A program made the position numbers and the translations under genes. A stretch of DNA of 64,000 nucleotides, taken from positions 132,663 to 196,662 of the forward strand of contig JAHYJR010000001.1 in NCBI GenBank assembly GCA_019429005.1, read 5' to 3'. This document shows, piece by piece, positions 52,890-61,528 of this stretch; position 1 is the first letter of the stretch, and each line of letters begins with the position of its first letter. Source of the stretch: Nanobdellati archaeon (GTDB taxonomy: Archaea; EX4484-52; GLR71). The notes under the pieces were generated by a model, which searched no databases, was not told where the DNA came from, and saw only the letters and a program-made list of their open reading frames with translations.

Positions 52890-54740
52890 TTGATTCGCGG
52901 TTGGTTACGGAAAAAATATTTTGACGTCAAAAAAACGTTTTCTAAAGATTATAAAGTCTATAATTTTGAAGATGAGATAGCTAAATTTAAAATTATACCT
53001 GAAAAATTAGGTAGTCATATGACTGTTTTTCCAGATAGCGACGTTTCAAAAAATATAGATATAACATATCCTTTAATTCCTCCGTTTGCTTATGCAAATA
53101 TATCATATGATGCTGTTTTAGGTTCTTTATTGTATTCTGTTAAGGAACCCGTACTTACAAACCGCGAAACTGCAATATATAAGGTTCTTGAAAAACATCT
53201 TGAAACATCACTTGATATTAAATTTGATAAAGAAAGTTCAGAAAAAGATCTTGTTCAATATCTTATCGATTCTACAGTAAAAATAATTCATACACAATCA
53301 ATATCTCTTAGGTCTGGCGAGATAACAAAGATTATGTATTATATTTATAGAAATTTTCTAGGTTTAAATCAACTTGAACCCCTATTAAATGATATTAATA
53401 TTGAAGATGTCGGTTGTGATGGATATAATGTACCTTTTTATATTGTACATAAAAAATATGGTGCTTTGAAGACTGATGTAATTTTTAATGATTCAAAAAA
53501 ACTTTCAAATTTTATAGTAAAACTTGCAGAACGTTGTAATAGGTATGTGAGTTATGCTGAACCCTTATTAGATGGTACACTTCCAGATGGTTCAAGGATA
53601 CAGGCAACCTATACTGCAGATATTACAACAAGAGGACCTACATTTTCTATAAGGAAATTTCAATCAACACCTTTTAGTATAATTGATCTTATCAAATTGG
53701 GTACTGGTTCCGTTGATTTGTTTGCATATTTATGGTATCTTGTTGAACATGGTAAAAATATTCTTATTATTGGAACAACTTCTGCTGGAAAAACCTCATT
53801 TTTAAATTCACTTGTGTCTTTCATGCCACCCGAAAGTAAAATCGTGTCAATTGAAGATACAAGAGAACTTAACATACCTCATGACAATTGGATACCTTCA
53901 GTTGTACGGCATGGTTTTGGTCCATCTTCAAAGAAGTATGGTACTGTTACAATGTTTGATTTGCTTAAAGAGTCTTTTAGACAGAATCCTGATTATGTTA
54001 TCGTGGGTGAAGTTAGGGGTGAAGAAGCAAATGTTCTTTTTCAAGGTATGGCTTCAGGGCATTCATCTTTTAGTACATTCCATGCTGGAACTGTGGATGA
54101 GATTATACAGCGTCTTGAGACACCACCTATAAGTCTGCAACCGTCTCTTATTAATTCACTTGATGCTGTTATTACCATTCAACATGCAAAAGAAGTAAAA
54201 AGTGATGCACGGCGTATAAAATGTATTGATGAAATTAGTGATGTTGACCCAAAATCTGGTGCAGCACGAACTATTAGAAGTTTTGAATGGATACCATCTG
54301 CTGATTATTATGTTGAAAAAAATAGTCTTCTTATGGAGCAGATGGGTATTGAGTTAGGAATACCTATAAAATCAATAGTTTCAGAAATTGAGCTTCGCAA
54401 AAAACTTCTTAACTGGCTTTTAGAAAATAATATTTCATCTTTTGATGATGTTTCATCATATATTGCAAGATATTATAACGATAAAGAGAATCTTTTAAGT
54501 CGACTTGGGAAAAAAGTATATATGACTGAACACGGCATATTTACAAATAAGGCACATAGTATTATTAACGAAAACAATTCTAAACAATCTATAACAAACA
54601 GTAATTATGCAAAATGGCTTGATTCTATTGATAATAGGGATGAACTTAAAATCAAATCAAAAATCAAAACAAAAAAAGTTGTATCTAAAAATAAAGATTC
54701 TCAAAAGATAAGTGACCGTGTATTGTCCTTCAAGACATGA
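52890..54740 (+). CDS. Type IV pilus / type II secretion-like ATPase (VirB11-PilT-GspE superfamily, TadA-like)
   Basis: Hexameric ATPase powering pilus assembly, 616 residues. The N-terminal domain of about 240 residues is followed by the catalytic core: an Asp box-like ATYTADITTRGPTFSIR region, Walker A GTTSAGKTS at about 295-303, IEDTRELN, the Walker B region YVIVGEVRGEEA near 370-380 and the His box SSFSTFHAGT. A Lys-rich tail ends the protein. The start is TTG at 52890 with GGTG 5 nt upstream. It is followed by two F-domain membrane proteins, the standard order of an archaeal pilus or archaellum-like motor. Confidence 0.93.
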   Translation: MIRGWLRKKYFDVKKTFSKDYKVYNFEDEIAKFKIIPEKLGSHMTVFPDSDVSKNIDITYPLIPPFAYANISYDAVLGSLLYSVKEPVLTNRETAIYKVLEKHLETSLDIKFDKESSEKDLVQYLIDSTVKIIHTQSISLRSGEITKIMYYIYRNFLGLNQLEPLLNDINIEDVGCDGYNVPFYIVHKKYGALKTDVIFNDSKKLSNFIVKLAERCNRYVSYAEPLLDGTLPDGSRIQATYTADITTRGPTFSIRKFQSTPFSIIDLIKLGTGSVDLFAYLWYLVEHGKNILIIGTTSAGKTSFLNSLVSFMPPESKIVSIEDTRELNIPHDNWIPSVVRHGFGPSSKKYGTVTMFDLLKESFRQNPDYVIVGEVRGEEANVLFQGMASGHSSFSTFHAGTVDEIIQRLETPPISLQPSLINSLDAVITIQHAKEVKSDARRIKCIDEISDVDPKSGAARTIRSFEWIPSADYYVEKNSLLMEQMGIELGIPIKSIVSEIELRKKLLNWLLENNISSFDDVSSYIARYYNDKENLLSRLGKKVYMTEHGIFTNKAHSIINENNSKQSITNSNYAKWLDSIDNRDELKIKSKIKTKKVVSKNKDSQKISDRVLSFKT

Positions 54741-54840
54741 TTTTTCAGGTTAAATCATTTATTAACAACTCAAAAACAAATATATTAACCCTCGACATAC
54801 AATAGTTAATATATGTCTTTTTTAAATTGGGGTGTCAAGA

Positions 54841-55911
54841 TTGCCGAATAATCATATGAATCATAATAAACGTTTAAAAAATAAAAATTCTTTAAATACA
54901 CCTATTTTAAAAACTGAAAAAACACATAAAACAGACATGCAGGAAGAATTAAAACAGATGACTTCAGAATATGAAAATCTGGGACTTTCAAACAAACAAG
55001 TGTCTATCAAATCCGAAGAAGATATATTTATAAATTGTTTAGAGATAAGGTCAGTCACTCAATTGTTTTCAATTATTGGAATATATATAACTAAAAAATA
55101 TCCAAACCTGTTCAAAAATATTGATATTACCTTACAATCCTTAGACCAAGATACTTATTTTGAAGGTTATGTCGGAAAAATGTTAATATTACCTTTTATT
55201 TCATCTTTTATAGCTTTAATTTTTATTTTGTTTAATATTGTTTATGGTGTGTTTTATTTAGGATTTTTATCTTATGTATTATTACCCATAATTTTTATTA
55301 CGACTTTTTCATTTTTATATTATAATCCATTCAGGTTACGTGCAGCAAAAAGACTAAATATAAATTCAAATTTACCCTTTGCATTAAATCATCTTGCTGC
55401 AATTGCATCAAGTGGCGCACCGCCTGAAAAAGCATTTGAAATTTTATCAATATTTACCGAATTTGGTGCAATTTCTAAAGAATCGTCAAAAATTATTGAT
55501 AGAATACATTTTGGTGAAGATATAACAACTGCAATAAAACATGTTATGCGTATTACACCCTCTGAAAAATTTAAAGGCCTTCTTGCAGGGATACTGACTG
55601 TTATAGAAACTGGGGGGGATCTTGAGGAGTATCTTAAGCAGGCTGCAGAAACAGCTATGCATAATTATAAGTTAGCACAAAATCAATATACCGATTCCTT
55701 GTCAACGTATGCTGATATATATACAGCTATACTTATTGCAGCACCGCTTTTTATGGTATCTATACTAGCTGTCATGAATATTATACCAAGCACAAAACTT
55801 GTTGGTGGTATTTCGATACCCTTCGCACTAACAGTAGGTGTCTATATCGTGATGCCTGTTTTAAATATACTATTTATATTACTAATTGATATGATGCAAC
55901 CGGAGATTTGA
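54841..55911 (+). CDS. Type II secretion F-domain membrane protein (TadC/ArlJ-like), copy 1
   Basis: Platform protein of the pilus machine, 356 residues. A charged cytoplasmic N-terminus of about 100 residues is followed by two helices near 115-165. Then comes the cytoplasmic F domain with FALNHLAAIASSGAPPEKAFEIL and GLLAGILTVIETGGDLEEYL, and two C-terminal helices. The frame reaches a GTG at 54832, but GGGGTG at 54829-54834 is the Shine-Dalgarno and the TTG at 54841 is the most likely start; ATG 54856 is also possible. It ends 2 bp before the ATG of copy 2. Confidence 0.88.
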   Translation: MPNNHMNHNKRLKNKNSLNTPILKTEKTHKTDMQEELKQMTSEYENLGLSNKQVSIKSEEDIFINCLEIRSVTQLFSIIGIYITKKYPNLFKNIDITLQSLDQDTYFEGYVGKMLILPFISSFIALIFILFNIVYGVFYLGFLSYVLLPIIFITTFSFLYYNPFRLRAAKRLNINSNLPFALNHLAAIASSGAPPEKAFEILSIFTEFGAISKESSKIIDRIHFGEDITTAIKHVMRITPSEKFKGLLAGILTVIETGGDLEEYLKQAAETAMHNYKLAQNQYTDSLSTYADIYTAILIAAPLFMVSILAVMNIIPSTKLVGGISIPFALTVGVYIVMPVLNILFILLIDMMQPEI

Positions 55912-55913
55912 TT

Positions 55914-56783
55914 ATGGGCAATTTTAACAATTTGTTCCGCTTTTATGAAGGAGAAGAAAAACAAGCAGTTATTCTTACCTTTGGTGTTGGTTTAATTATT
56001 TTTATTTTAAATCTATTTCTCTTTTATGGGAAAACTACTTTTGTGATTTATAATACTATCTTTGGTTTTGTTGCAGTTATTATTGCTCTAGGGCCCTTTG
56101 CTTATTTTCAATATAAGAGTTATAGGATTTCAAAAGAGATTGAATCAAATTTTTCATATTTTTTGATAGGTGTTTCAGAAGGTCTTGAAAGTAACATGTC
56201 TCTTCCAAATGCGTTAAAATACTCAGCTAAAAACGATTACGGTGTATTGGATCCTTATATAAATAAGATAATTTCGCAAATATCTTGGGGTGTGACCTTA
56301 GATAAGATTTTAATTGATTTTGCAGATCGTGTCAACAATCCAGTAATTAAACGTTCTGTTTCAACAATAATTGAAACGTATAATTCTGGAGGTAATCTTG
56401 CATCATCACTTTCAGCAGTTGCAAGTTATGTTACTGAAATTGAAAAAGTGCGTAATGAACGTTTGTCAAGACTTTCAAATAATATGCTTCAGAATTATGT
56501 GATTTATTTTGTATTTCTTGTAATCCTTGTGGGAATACAACAGATATTGCTTCCTATTTTCATGAAAAGTGGTTTTGGTGTAGTGTCATCAGCATCTTAT
56601 GGTATATCACTTTCACAGCTTTATTCAGTGCGGTTTAGAGATCTTGCAGTTATGCAGGGATTATTTTCAGGCCTTATAATTGGAAAATTATCATCGGGCA
56701 CACTTGCATCTGGTTTAAAACATTCAGCCATAATGGTATTTATTGGTTATGTTGTACTTACGATATCCTCCGCATTAATCTGA
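55914..56783 (+). CDS. Type II secretion F-domain membrane protein (TadC/ArlJ-like), copy 2
   Basis: 289 residues. Two N-terminal helices, then the F domain with FLIGVSEGLESNMSLPNALKY and a second motif TIIETYNSGGNLASSLSAVA, then three C-terminal helices. The ATG at 55914 follows GGAG (55902-55905) by 8 nt; the in-frame TTG at 55908 is not needed. With copy 1 it would form a two-protein membrane platform, as in Tad-like systems where TadB and TadC form the pair. Probably translationally coupled to copy 1. Confidence 0.88.
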   Translation: MGNFNNLFRFYEGEEKQAVILTFGVGLIIFILNLFLFYGKTTFVIYNTIFGFVAVIIALGPFAYFQYKSYRISKEIESNFSYFLIGVSEGLESNMSLPNALKYSAKNDYGVLDPYINKIISQISWGVTLDKILIDFADRVNNPVIKRSVSTIIETYNSGGNLASSLSAVASYVTEIEKVRNERLSRLSNNMLQNYVIYFVFLVILVGIQQILLPIFMKSGFGVVSSASYGISLSQLYSVRFRDLAVMQGLFSGLIIGKLSSGTLASGLKHSAIMVFIGYVVLTISSALI

Positions 56784-56802
56784 TTATGAATATATTTATA
56801 GT

Positions 56803-57029
56803 GTCTCTGTTAAGTATATGTATTAAGTGTATCTGTGATACAGATAGCATAATATCAGACGTAGAAAGTCTCTGTTAAGTATATGTATTAAGTGTATCTG
56901 TGATACAGATAGCATAATATCAGACGTAGAAAGTCTCTGTTAAGTATATGTATTAAGTGTATCTGTGATACAGATAGCATAATATCAGACGTAGAAAGTC
57001 TCTGTTAAGTATATGTATTAAGTGTATCT
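56803..57029. repeat. 65-bp tandem repeat, three full copies and a partial fourth
   Basis: Identical 65-bp units start at 56803, 56868 and 56933, and a fourth begins at 56998 and breaks off after 32 bp at 57029. No differences between copies were seen. Each full unit contains the inverted repeat TATCTGTGATACAGATA (7-bp arms, 3-bp centre; 56830-56846, 56895-56911, 56960-56976) and two related TTAAGT(A/G)TAT words. There are no unique spacers, so it is not CRISPR. It fills the space between the platform genes and the first pilin gene and may be a regulatory region. Confidence 0.97.
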
Positions 57030-57090
57030 CTAATCAATAATTCAATCAATTAAAAAGAGTAAAATACTAAAATCTCAAAAGGTTAATTTT

Positions 57091-57591
57091 ATGGTTTACA
57101 GACGTAAAGGTGCATCAACAATTGTCGCAACAGTTATTCTTGTTGTTTTTGTGATGGGTCTTTCTGCAATGGTGCTTACTTGGATACAGGAATCTACTAA
57201 AGAATCTATGTTGCAAGCAGATGACCAACGTGCAGACATTCTTGATTGTTCTGGTGGTAATGTTAAAATTGATTCTGTGTATATTTCTAATAATAGTGGT
57301 GTTTATAATTCAACAATTGTTGTTATAATTGATAATAATGGACGTGCACCATTTAAACTTGAAGAAGTGACTTTATGGAATACGACTGGTAGTTATTGTA
57401 CACTAGATACATCTCAAACGAGTTTATCTTCTGGTGACACCATTTCATTATTAAATAATTCTTGTTCTGTATTGGATGCTATCAATTGTTCTGGTTTCTA
57501 TAAAATTAAAGTCACGACAAATTGTGTTGGTGTTTCAAGCGAATTAACAAATTTAAATGATGTTATTTGTAATGGTGTTGTATTAGGGTAG
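57091..57591 (+). CDS. Type IV pilin-like protein with class III signal peptide
   Basis: 166 residues. The N-terminus MVYRRKG then ASTIVATVILVVFVMGLS is a class III (prepilin) signal: two or more basic residues, cleavage after Gly7, and a hydrophobic helix that packs the pilus core. The rest is a strand-rich outer domain with four or more Cys (DCSGG, SYCTLD, NSCSVLDAINCSG, TNCVG) that could form disulfides, and several N-x-S/T sequons. The ATG has a nearby AAAGGT element. First gene after the 65-bp repeat; 10 bp before the next pilin. Confidence 0.87.
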   Translation: MVYRRKGASTIVATVILVVFVMGLSAMVLTWIQESTKESMLQADDQRADILDCSGGNVKIDSVYISNNSGVYNSTIVVIIDNNGRAPFKLEEVTLWNTTGSYCTLDTSQTSLSSGDTISLLNNSCSVLDAINCSGFYKIKVTTNCVGVSSELTNLNDVICNGVVLG

Positions 57592-57600
57592 TGGTTTTTT

Positions 57601-58086
57601 ATGGTCTGTTCAAGAAAAGCGATATCACCACTAATTGCATCTGTATTTTTAGTTGTATTTACTATAGGTCTTTCTGCTATGCTTGTTGATTGGATGAATA
57701 CTTATAATCGGGAATTGACTCAAGATGTGCAGATTTCAAGTAAAAGTGTTATGGATTGTATAAAAGTGAATCTCAATATAGATAAGATTTATCTTAATGT
57801 GAGTAACAATGGTAACGATTCTATAAAAGCACTTATCATGAATAATGGTCCTAGTGTCAATATTGTTTCAGCTTATGCTTATAGTGTAGATGGTTCAAGA
57901 TGTGTGCTTTCAAATCCAATAAAAACAATTAATCAGGGTATGTCACAGTTTTTAATAAATGATACTGGTTGTGATATTTACAATAATAATGTATCTTGTT
58001 CAGACTTTTATTTTGTAAAACTCATGACTGATTGCGGTGCAACAGCTGTATTCGAAGCACCAAGAACACCTGATTGTGTAAATTGA
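57601..58086 (+). CDS. Type IV pilin-like protein with class III signal peptide
   Basis: 161 residues. Signal MVCSRKA then ISPLIASVFLVVFTIGLS, the archaeal Pilin_N pattern with cleavage after Ala7. The outer domain has Cys at MDCIKVN, SRCVLSN, TGCDIYN, NVSCSDF, TDCGA and PDCVN in an order matching the preceding pilin, so the two are paralogues with the same disulfide plan. Separated by 10 bp from the first pilin and clearly co-transcribed. Confidence 0.86.
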   Translation: MVCSRKAISPLIASVFLVVFTIGLSAMLVDWMNTYNRELTQDVQISSKSVMDCIKVNLNIDKIYLNVSNNGNDSIKALIMNNGPSVNIVSAYAYSVDGSRCVLSNPIKTINQGMSQFLINDTGCDIYNNNVSCSDFYFVKLMTDCGATAVFEAPRTPDCVN

Positions 58087-58258
58087 AATGCTTTGTATAA
58101 CACTGCTAAATAATATTTATTCAATTATGACCTTAACTAATGATTATAAAAATTAACTAACTATTATAAGTACCATTACCGAATAAACAGTAAATCATAT
58201 ATATCAAGCTCATACAAAATACTTAATACCTATTAGATATTTTTTTCAGGTTATCGTC

Positions 58259-58774
58259 GTGTCCCAGTTTCATAAATCATCAAGAAAAGGTCTTTCGCCA
58301 CTTGTAGCAGCAACACTCCTTATAGCTTTTACGTTATCTAGTGCAGCAATACTTACTGTGTGGGTTACAGATATTACAAATCAACAAAAAGCAGAATCAA
58401 CACGGTTTGAAGAAAAGATTGCATGTGCGGGATCAAATATCCAAGCAAATCTGGATTTTGCTAAATGGGATGCCGACAATACAACTTTTTCAATTTATAT
58501 TAGAAATAAAGGTGTTAATACTATTTTGATTGATGAATATTTAGTCTGGTATGAGTTCCGTTCAACCCCGGTTTATATTGATGCATCTGATCTGAAAATC
58601 GAAAAAGATAAGGCTATAATGTTAGACATTAATGTTTCAAAGGGTGTCTCTGATTTTGGTTATATAAATATTAGTGAAGCAGGAGAACCAATAAAAATTA
58701 AATATCTGACGACTTGTGATGGTGTTTTCTCTCAAGTTCAAAGACCCATGTTGGGTTGGAACACTGTTAGTTAA
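58259..58774 (+). CDS. Type IV pilin-like protein with class III signal peptide
   Basis: 171 residues starting at GTG (no closer ATG gives a full signal). The signal is SSRKG then LSPLVAATLLIAFTLSSAAIL, cleavage after Gly. The outer domain includes WDADNTTFSIYIRNKGVNTI, an Ig-like strand pattern seen in other archaeal pilins, and a Cys pair (IACAGS, TTCDG). It has its own 172-bp upstream gap, where the 12-mer ATACTTAATACC at 58219-58230 also occurs in the operator region at 39235-39246. Confidence 0.85.
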   Translation: MSQFHKSSRKGLSPLVAATLLIAFTLSSAAILTVWVTDITNQQKAESTRFEEKIACAGSNIQANLDFAKWDADNTTFSIYIRNKGVNTILIDEYLVWYEFRSTPVYIDASDLKIEKDKAIMLDINVSKGVSDFGYINISEAGEPIKIKYLTTCDGVFSQVQRPMLGWNTVS

Positions 58775-58793
58775 AACTTAATATGACTCAATT

Positions 58794-58801
58794 ATTTATA
58801 T
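58794..58801 (+). promoter_or_regulatory. TATA-like box of the pilin gene at 58824
   Basis: ATTTATAT is centred 26.5 nt before the ATG at 58824 and 20.5 nt before the ATG at 58818. The first spacing is normal for archaea, which favours 58824 as start. Confidence 0.45.
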
Positions 58802-58823
58802 TCTTAAGACCTAAAGTATGTTT

Positions 58824-59261
58824 ATGTCTGGAATTCAAAAAAGGAAAGCCATATCTCCATTTATTGCGGCTGTATTTCTTATTGCAACAACTATATTTAT
58901 AGGTGGGTTTACGGCAACGTGGATTAAAGACTTTTCAAAAACACAAACAGAAACCGTTCTTAGTAACACAAATACGGAATGTAATTATGTATATCTTAAC
59001 CCTATAAATCCTAGTTTACTGAATGGTACCTTTTCACTTATAGTTCAAAATACTGGAACTGGTTCAACAACCTTAAGTGATATTCAGATAATCTATGATA
59101 ATAATACACAACTTCAAAAATCGTTATCCTCTATTGAATTACGAGGTTTAGAAATGGCACCAATATCAATTTATAACGTTAGCAGTAACATCTATATGAT
59201 AAATATAATATCTGATTGTAAAACTCTAAGTATTTATTCTTATGATATCTCGTTCATATGA
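58824..59261 (+). CDS. Type IV pilin-like protein with class III signal peptide
   Basis: 145 residues. Signal MSGIQKRKA then ISPFIAAVFLIATTIFIGG, cleavage after Ala. The outer part is short, with NGTFSLIVQNTGTGSTTLS as an Ig-like strand pair and a single late Cys pair (TECNY, SDCKT). The ATG at 58818 would add two residues but has poor TATA spacing. This gene appears to have its own leaderless promoter. Confidence 0.84.
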   Translation: MSGIQKRKAISPFIAAVFLIATTIFIGGFTATWIKDFSKTQTETVLSNTNTECNYVYLNPINPSLLNGTFSLIVQNTGTGSTTLSDIQIIYDNNTQLQKSLSSIELRGLEMAPISIYNVSSNIYMINIISDCKTLSIYSYDISFI

Positions 59262-59296
59262 TATTTCCGTCATATGATTTTTAGTTTCTTATGTAA

Positions 59297-59304
59297 TTAT
59301 TTAA
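59297..59304 (+). promoter_or_regulatory. TATA-like box of the pilin-like gene at 59327
   Basis: TTATTTAA is centred 26.5 nt before the ATG at 59327, with no Shine-Dalgarno in between. Confidence 0.45.
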
Positions 59305-59326
59305 GCAATATTGTATAACTATATTT

Positions 59327-59728
59327 ATGCAATCTTATCCGGTGCGTAGTCGTAAAGCTTTTGTAAAAATATTAGAAGTATCAATTGCATCTTTTATCTT
59401 ATTTATATTTATTGCTCTTTTTTCGGTTGTGGATGATATGGCCTATGATTTGATTGATCTTGAAATGACTGTGTACGAATCTTTTGAATACTTATACTTA
59501 TCTGGAACTCTCGGCCAATTCGCAGTATCTAGCAATCTTACAGGTTTTAACGACTCGTTTAGAGCTGTTGTATCTCCGATATATAACTTTGATGTTGGAC
59601 TAAAAAATAGCACAGCCTATATTGTACCACAATTACCAGATAAGTCAGATATCTATGTGTACCAATATCTTGTTTCAGGGTCCGATACAACATTTTCTCC
59701 GACTGTATTTAGTCTATATGTATGGTGA
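59327..59728 (+). CDS. Pilin-like minor subunit
   Basis: 133 residues. After a basic start (YPVRSRKA) there is one long hydrophobic helix, FVKILEVSIASFILFIFIALF, including a Glu at the position where pilins carry Glu5 (KILEVS). The outer part has three possible sequons and a C-terminus ending VFSLYVW. The layout is that of a minor pilin or pseudopilin that may prime or cap the fibre. Its stop lies within the GGTGATG Shine-Dalgarno of the next gene, so the two are coupled. Confidence 0.75.
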   Translation: MQSYPVRSRKAFVKILEVSIASFILFIFIALFSVVDDMAYDLIDLEMTVYESFEYLYLSGTLGQFAVSSNLTGFNDSFRAVVSPIYNFDVGLKNSTAYIVPQLPDKSDIYVYQYLVSGSDTTFSPTVFSLYVW

Positions 59729-59732
59729 TGTT

Positions 59733-60314
59733 ATGGGTAAAAAGGGTCAATATTATATAGTTGGAGCAGCAATCCTAGTGTTTGTATTAGCATCTTTAAT
59801 AGCTTCAAAAGGTTATGACGCACAGTCTCTTGCAAGTGACACCAATCAATATGTTTTTGACAACCTATATATAGATCTAGCACACCTATCTAATGTGATT
59901 ATCGCTGAAAATAGAACAACGGAATCTATGGAACACTCTCTTGGGTCTTATTTTAATCTCACAAAAGATTTTGTAAAAAATAAGAATCTGTTTATTGAAG
60001 GTTATATGTTTGTAGGAGTTCCTTATGAAAATAGTTTAAATGTAACTATTGTTAATTTGTATAATGCTTCTTTTTCTGATATGAATTTGAATATTTCTTC
60101 AATATCTAGTTTAACAACAATTCCTGCAGAATCTATAAAAACAGTTTCATTTGTTGATGTATTTAATACAACATCAGAAATTGAAGTATCTTATCGTATT
60201 GTTGAACTTGATGAGGGTTTAAGTTTTAATGTAACACAAAAAACGTTTTCAGTATTCCGTTTGACACTTATTGGTCCTGGAACAAAGATAACTTCCCTTG
60301 AAAAACGTCTATAA
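59733..60314 (+). CDS. Pilin-like minor subunit
   Basis: 193 residues. The start MGKKG then QYYIVGAAILVFVLASLIAS is a short class III-type signal with cleavage after Gly5. An upstream in-frame ATG (59622) exists, but the 37 extra residues only overlap the previous gene; GGTGAT at 59723-59728 followed by ATG 59733 is decisive. The outer domain has sequons (NRTTES, NVTIVN, NASFSD, NTTSEI, NVTQKT). Likely a minor pilin of the same fibre. Confidence 0.77.
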   Translation: MGKKGQYYIVGAAILVFVLASLIASKGYDAQSLASDTNQYVFDNLYIDLAHLSNVIIAENRTTESMEHSLGSYFNLTKDFVKNKNLFIEGYMFVGVPYENSLNVTIVNLYNASFSDMNLNISSISSLTTIPAESIKTVSFVDVFNTTSEIEVSYRIVELDEGLSFNVTQKTFSVFRLTLIGPGTKITSLEKRL

Positions 60315-60343
60315 TCAGAGAGTTTATGTTAAAAATCTTAACT

Positions 60344-60352
60344 TTAATATAT
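60344..60352 (+). promoter_or_regulatory. TATA-like box of the large pilin-like gene at 60373
   Basis: TTAATATAT is centred about 25 nt before the ATG at 60373, which supports this ATG over the one at 60364. Confidence 0.45.
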
Positions 60353-60372
60353 TGCCTTGAATAATGTTATAT

Positions 60373-61521
60373 ATGCGAAAAGCAATATCACCTTTAATTT
60401 CTGGAGTGTTGTATACTGGAATATTAATAATGGCAATATCTTTTGTTTTATCTATGGTAGTTCCAGCTATTGATAATCTCGCAGATACTCTTAAAGTTGA
60501 TACTTCAAAAGACATGATGTACTCAATAGATCTTTATGTGAATAAGGTTGCGTCATCAGGTAAAGGCTCAAAAAGGACAATCCCTATTAGTTTTGAAATA
60601 GGAACCTTAAATGTTGATACTGAAAAAAACAGGATTTTATTTTTAGCCGATGTAGATACGAGGGATATTGCACCTAGAACCTCTTTATATCAAGGGAATG
60701 TTAAGATTAGTTCAAATGCAAACACAAATTTAAGTTATTTTAATAATTCCTATGTTCTTGAAAACGAGCATCTTAAGGTCACACTTTTTGGGAATGGCAC
60801 TATTTTACAACCTCAATATATAGATTTTAATAACATTATAGAATCAATCTATATGAAGGAAGTTGAAGAAAATCTAACAGGTATTGGATTAAATGTTGAT
60901 GGCCTTAATGATGCGTATTGTTGGTCTGAAGCTGTAACTGGAATAAATTTAGGTCGTGCTCGTGTAATCCAGCATTGTAATTCGTCAAATCTCTTATTTG
61001 ATGTATATATAGTTCTTGAATCTAGTGCAGATTATTTATCAGTCTCTATAAAAAATCCAAGCACAGAATATACTAATGTTTCATTGGTTATTGATTCTAC
61101 ACATATAAGTTCGTCTGTTTTAGATTCTGGAAAAATATTTATCACCTCTGAAAAATCAGATTATGTTATCGCACTTGTATCTGATTCTTATGCTGTTACT
61201 TCAAGCACTGCGTCCTCAATATCAATGACACAGGAATTTGATAGCAATGAGTTTTATGTTGTGTTCACTCAAGGTAGCAATCAAATAGTGCGGTCTAGAT
61301 TGGATTTAGTTGCATCTGGGAAATTTGATTTGTATTATGATCCTAGTTTTGCTTTTAAGATGTCTGATAAAAATCATATTGAATTTTCTTTAGATTATAC
61401 TAATGATAATATTAATCTTAGCGGAACTTCACTACTTCTTAGGCCTGGAAATTATATGTTATCTATTGAAAATAATGGTAGTTTGGGTAATTATATTACT
61501 ATTCTATTAAAAACGGTTTAG
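60373..61521 (+). CDS. Large pilin-like surface protein with class III signal peptide
   Basis: 382 residues. Signal MRKA then ISPLISGVLYTGILIMAIS, cleavage after Ala4. The outer domain is much longer than in a major pilin and beta-rich, with about eight N-x-S/T sequons (NLSYF, NNSY, NGTIL, NLTG, NSSN, NVSL, NLSGT, NNGS) and two Cys. It is probably a tip or adhesin-like minor pilin. It is followed 7 bp later by another large one with a GTGAT Shine-Dalgarno, so the two form a pair. Confidence 0.8.
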   Translation: MRKAISPLISGVLYTGILIMAISFVLSMVVPAIDNLADTLKVDTSKDMMYSIDLYVNKVASSGKGSKRTIPISFEIGTLNVDTEKNRILFLADVDTRDIAPRTSLYQGNVKISSNANTNLSYFNNSYVLENEHLKVTLFGNGTILQPQYIDFNNIIESIYMKEVEENLTGIGLNVDGLNDAYCWSEAVTGINLGRARVIQHCNSSNLLFDVYIVLESSADYLSVSIKNPSTEYTNVSLVIDSTHISSSVLDSGKIFITSEKSDYVIALVSDSYAVTSSTASSISMTQEFDSNEFYVVFTQGSNQIVRSRLDLVASGKFDLYYDPSFAFKMSDKNHIEFSLDYTNDNINLSGTSLLLRPGNYMLSIENNGSLGNYITILLKTV

Positions 61522-61528
61522 TGATTTT

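Noticed and set aside
56803-57029. CRISPR array
   Set aside because: The copies are contiguous and identical over 65 bp, with no unique spacers and no cas genes nearby.
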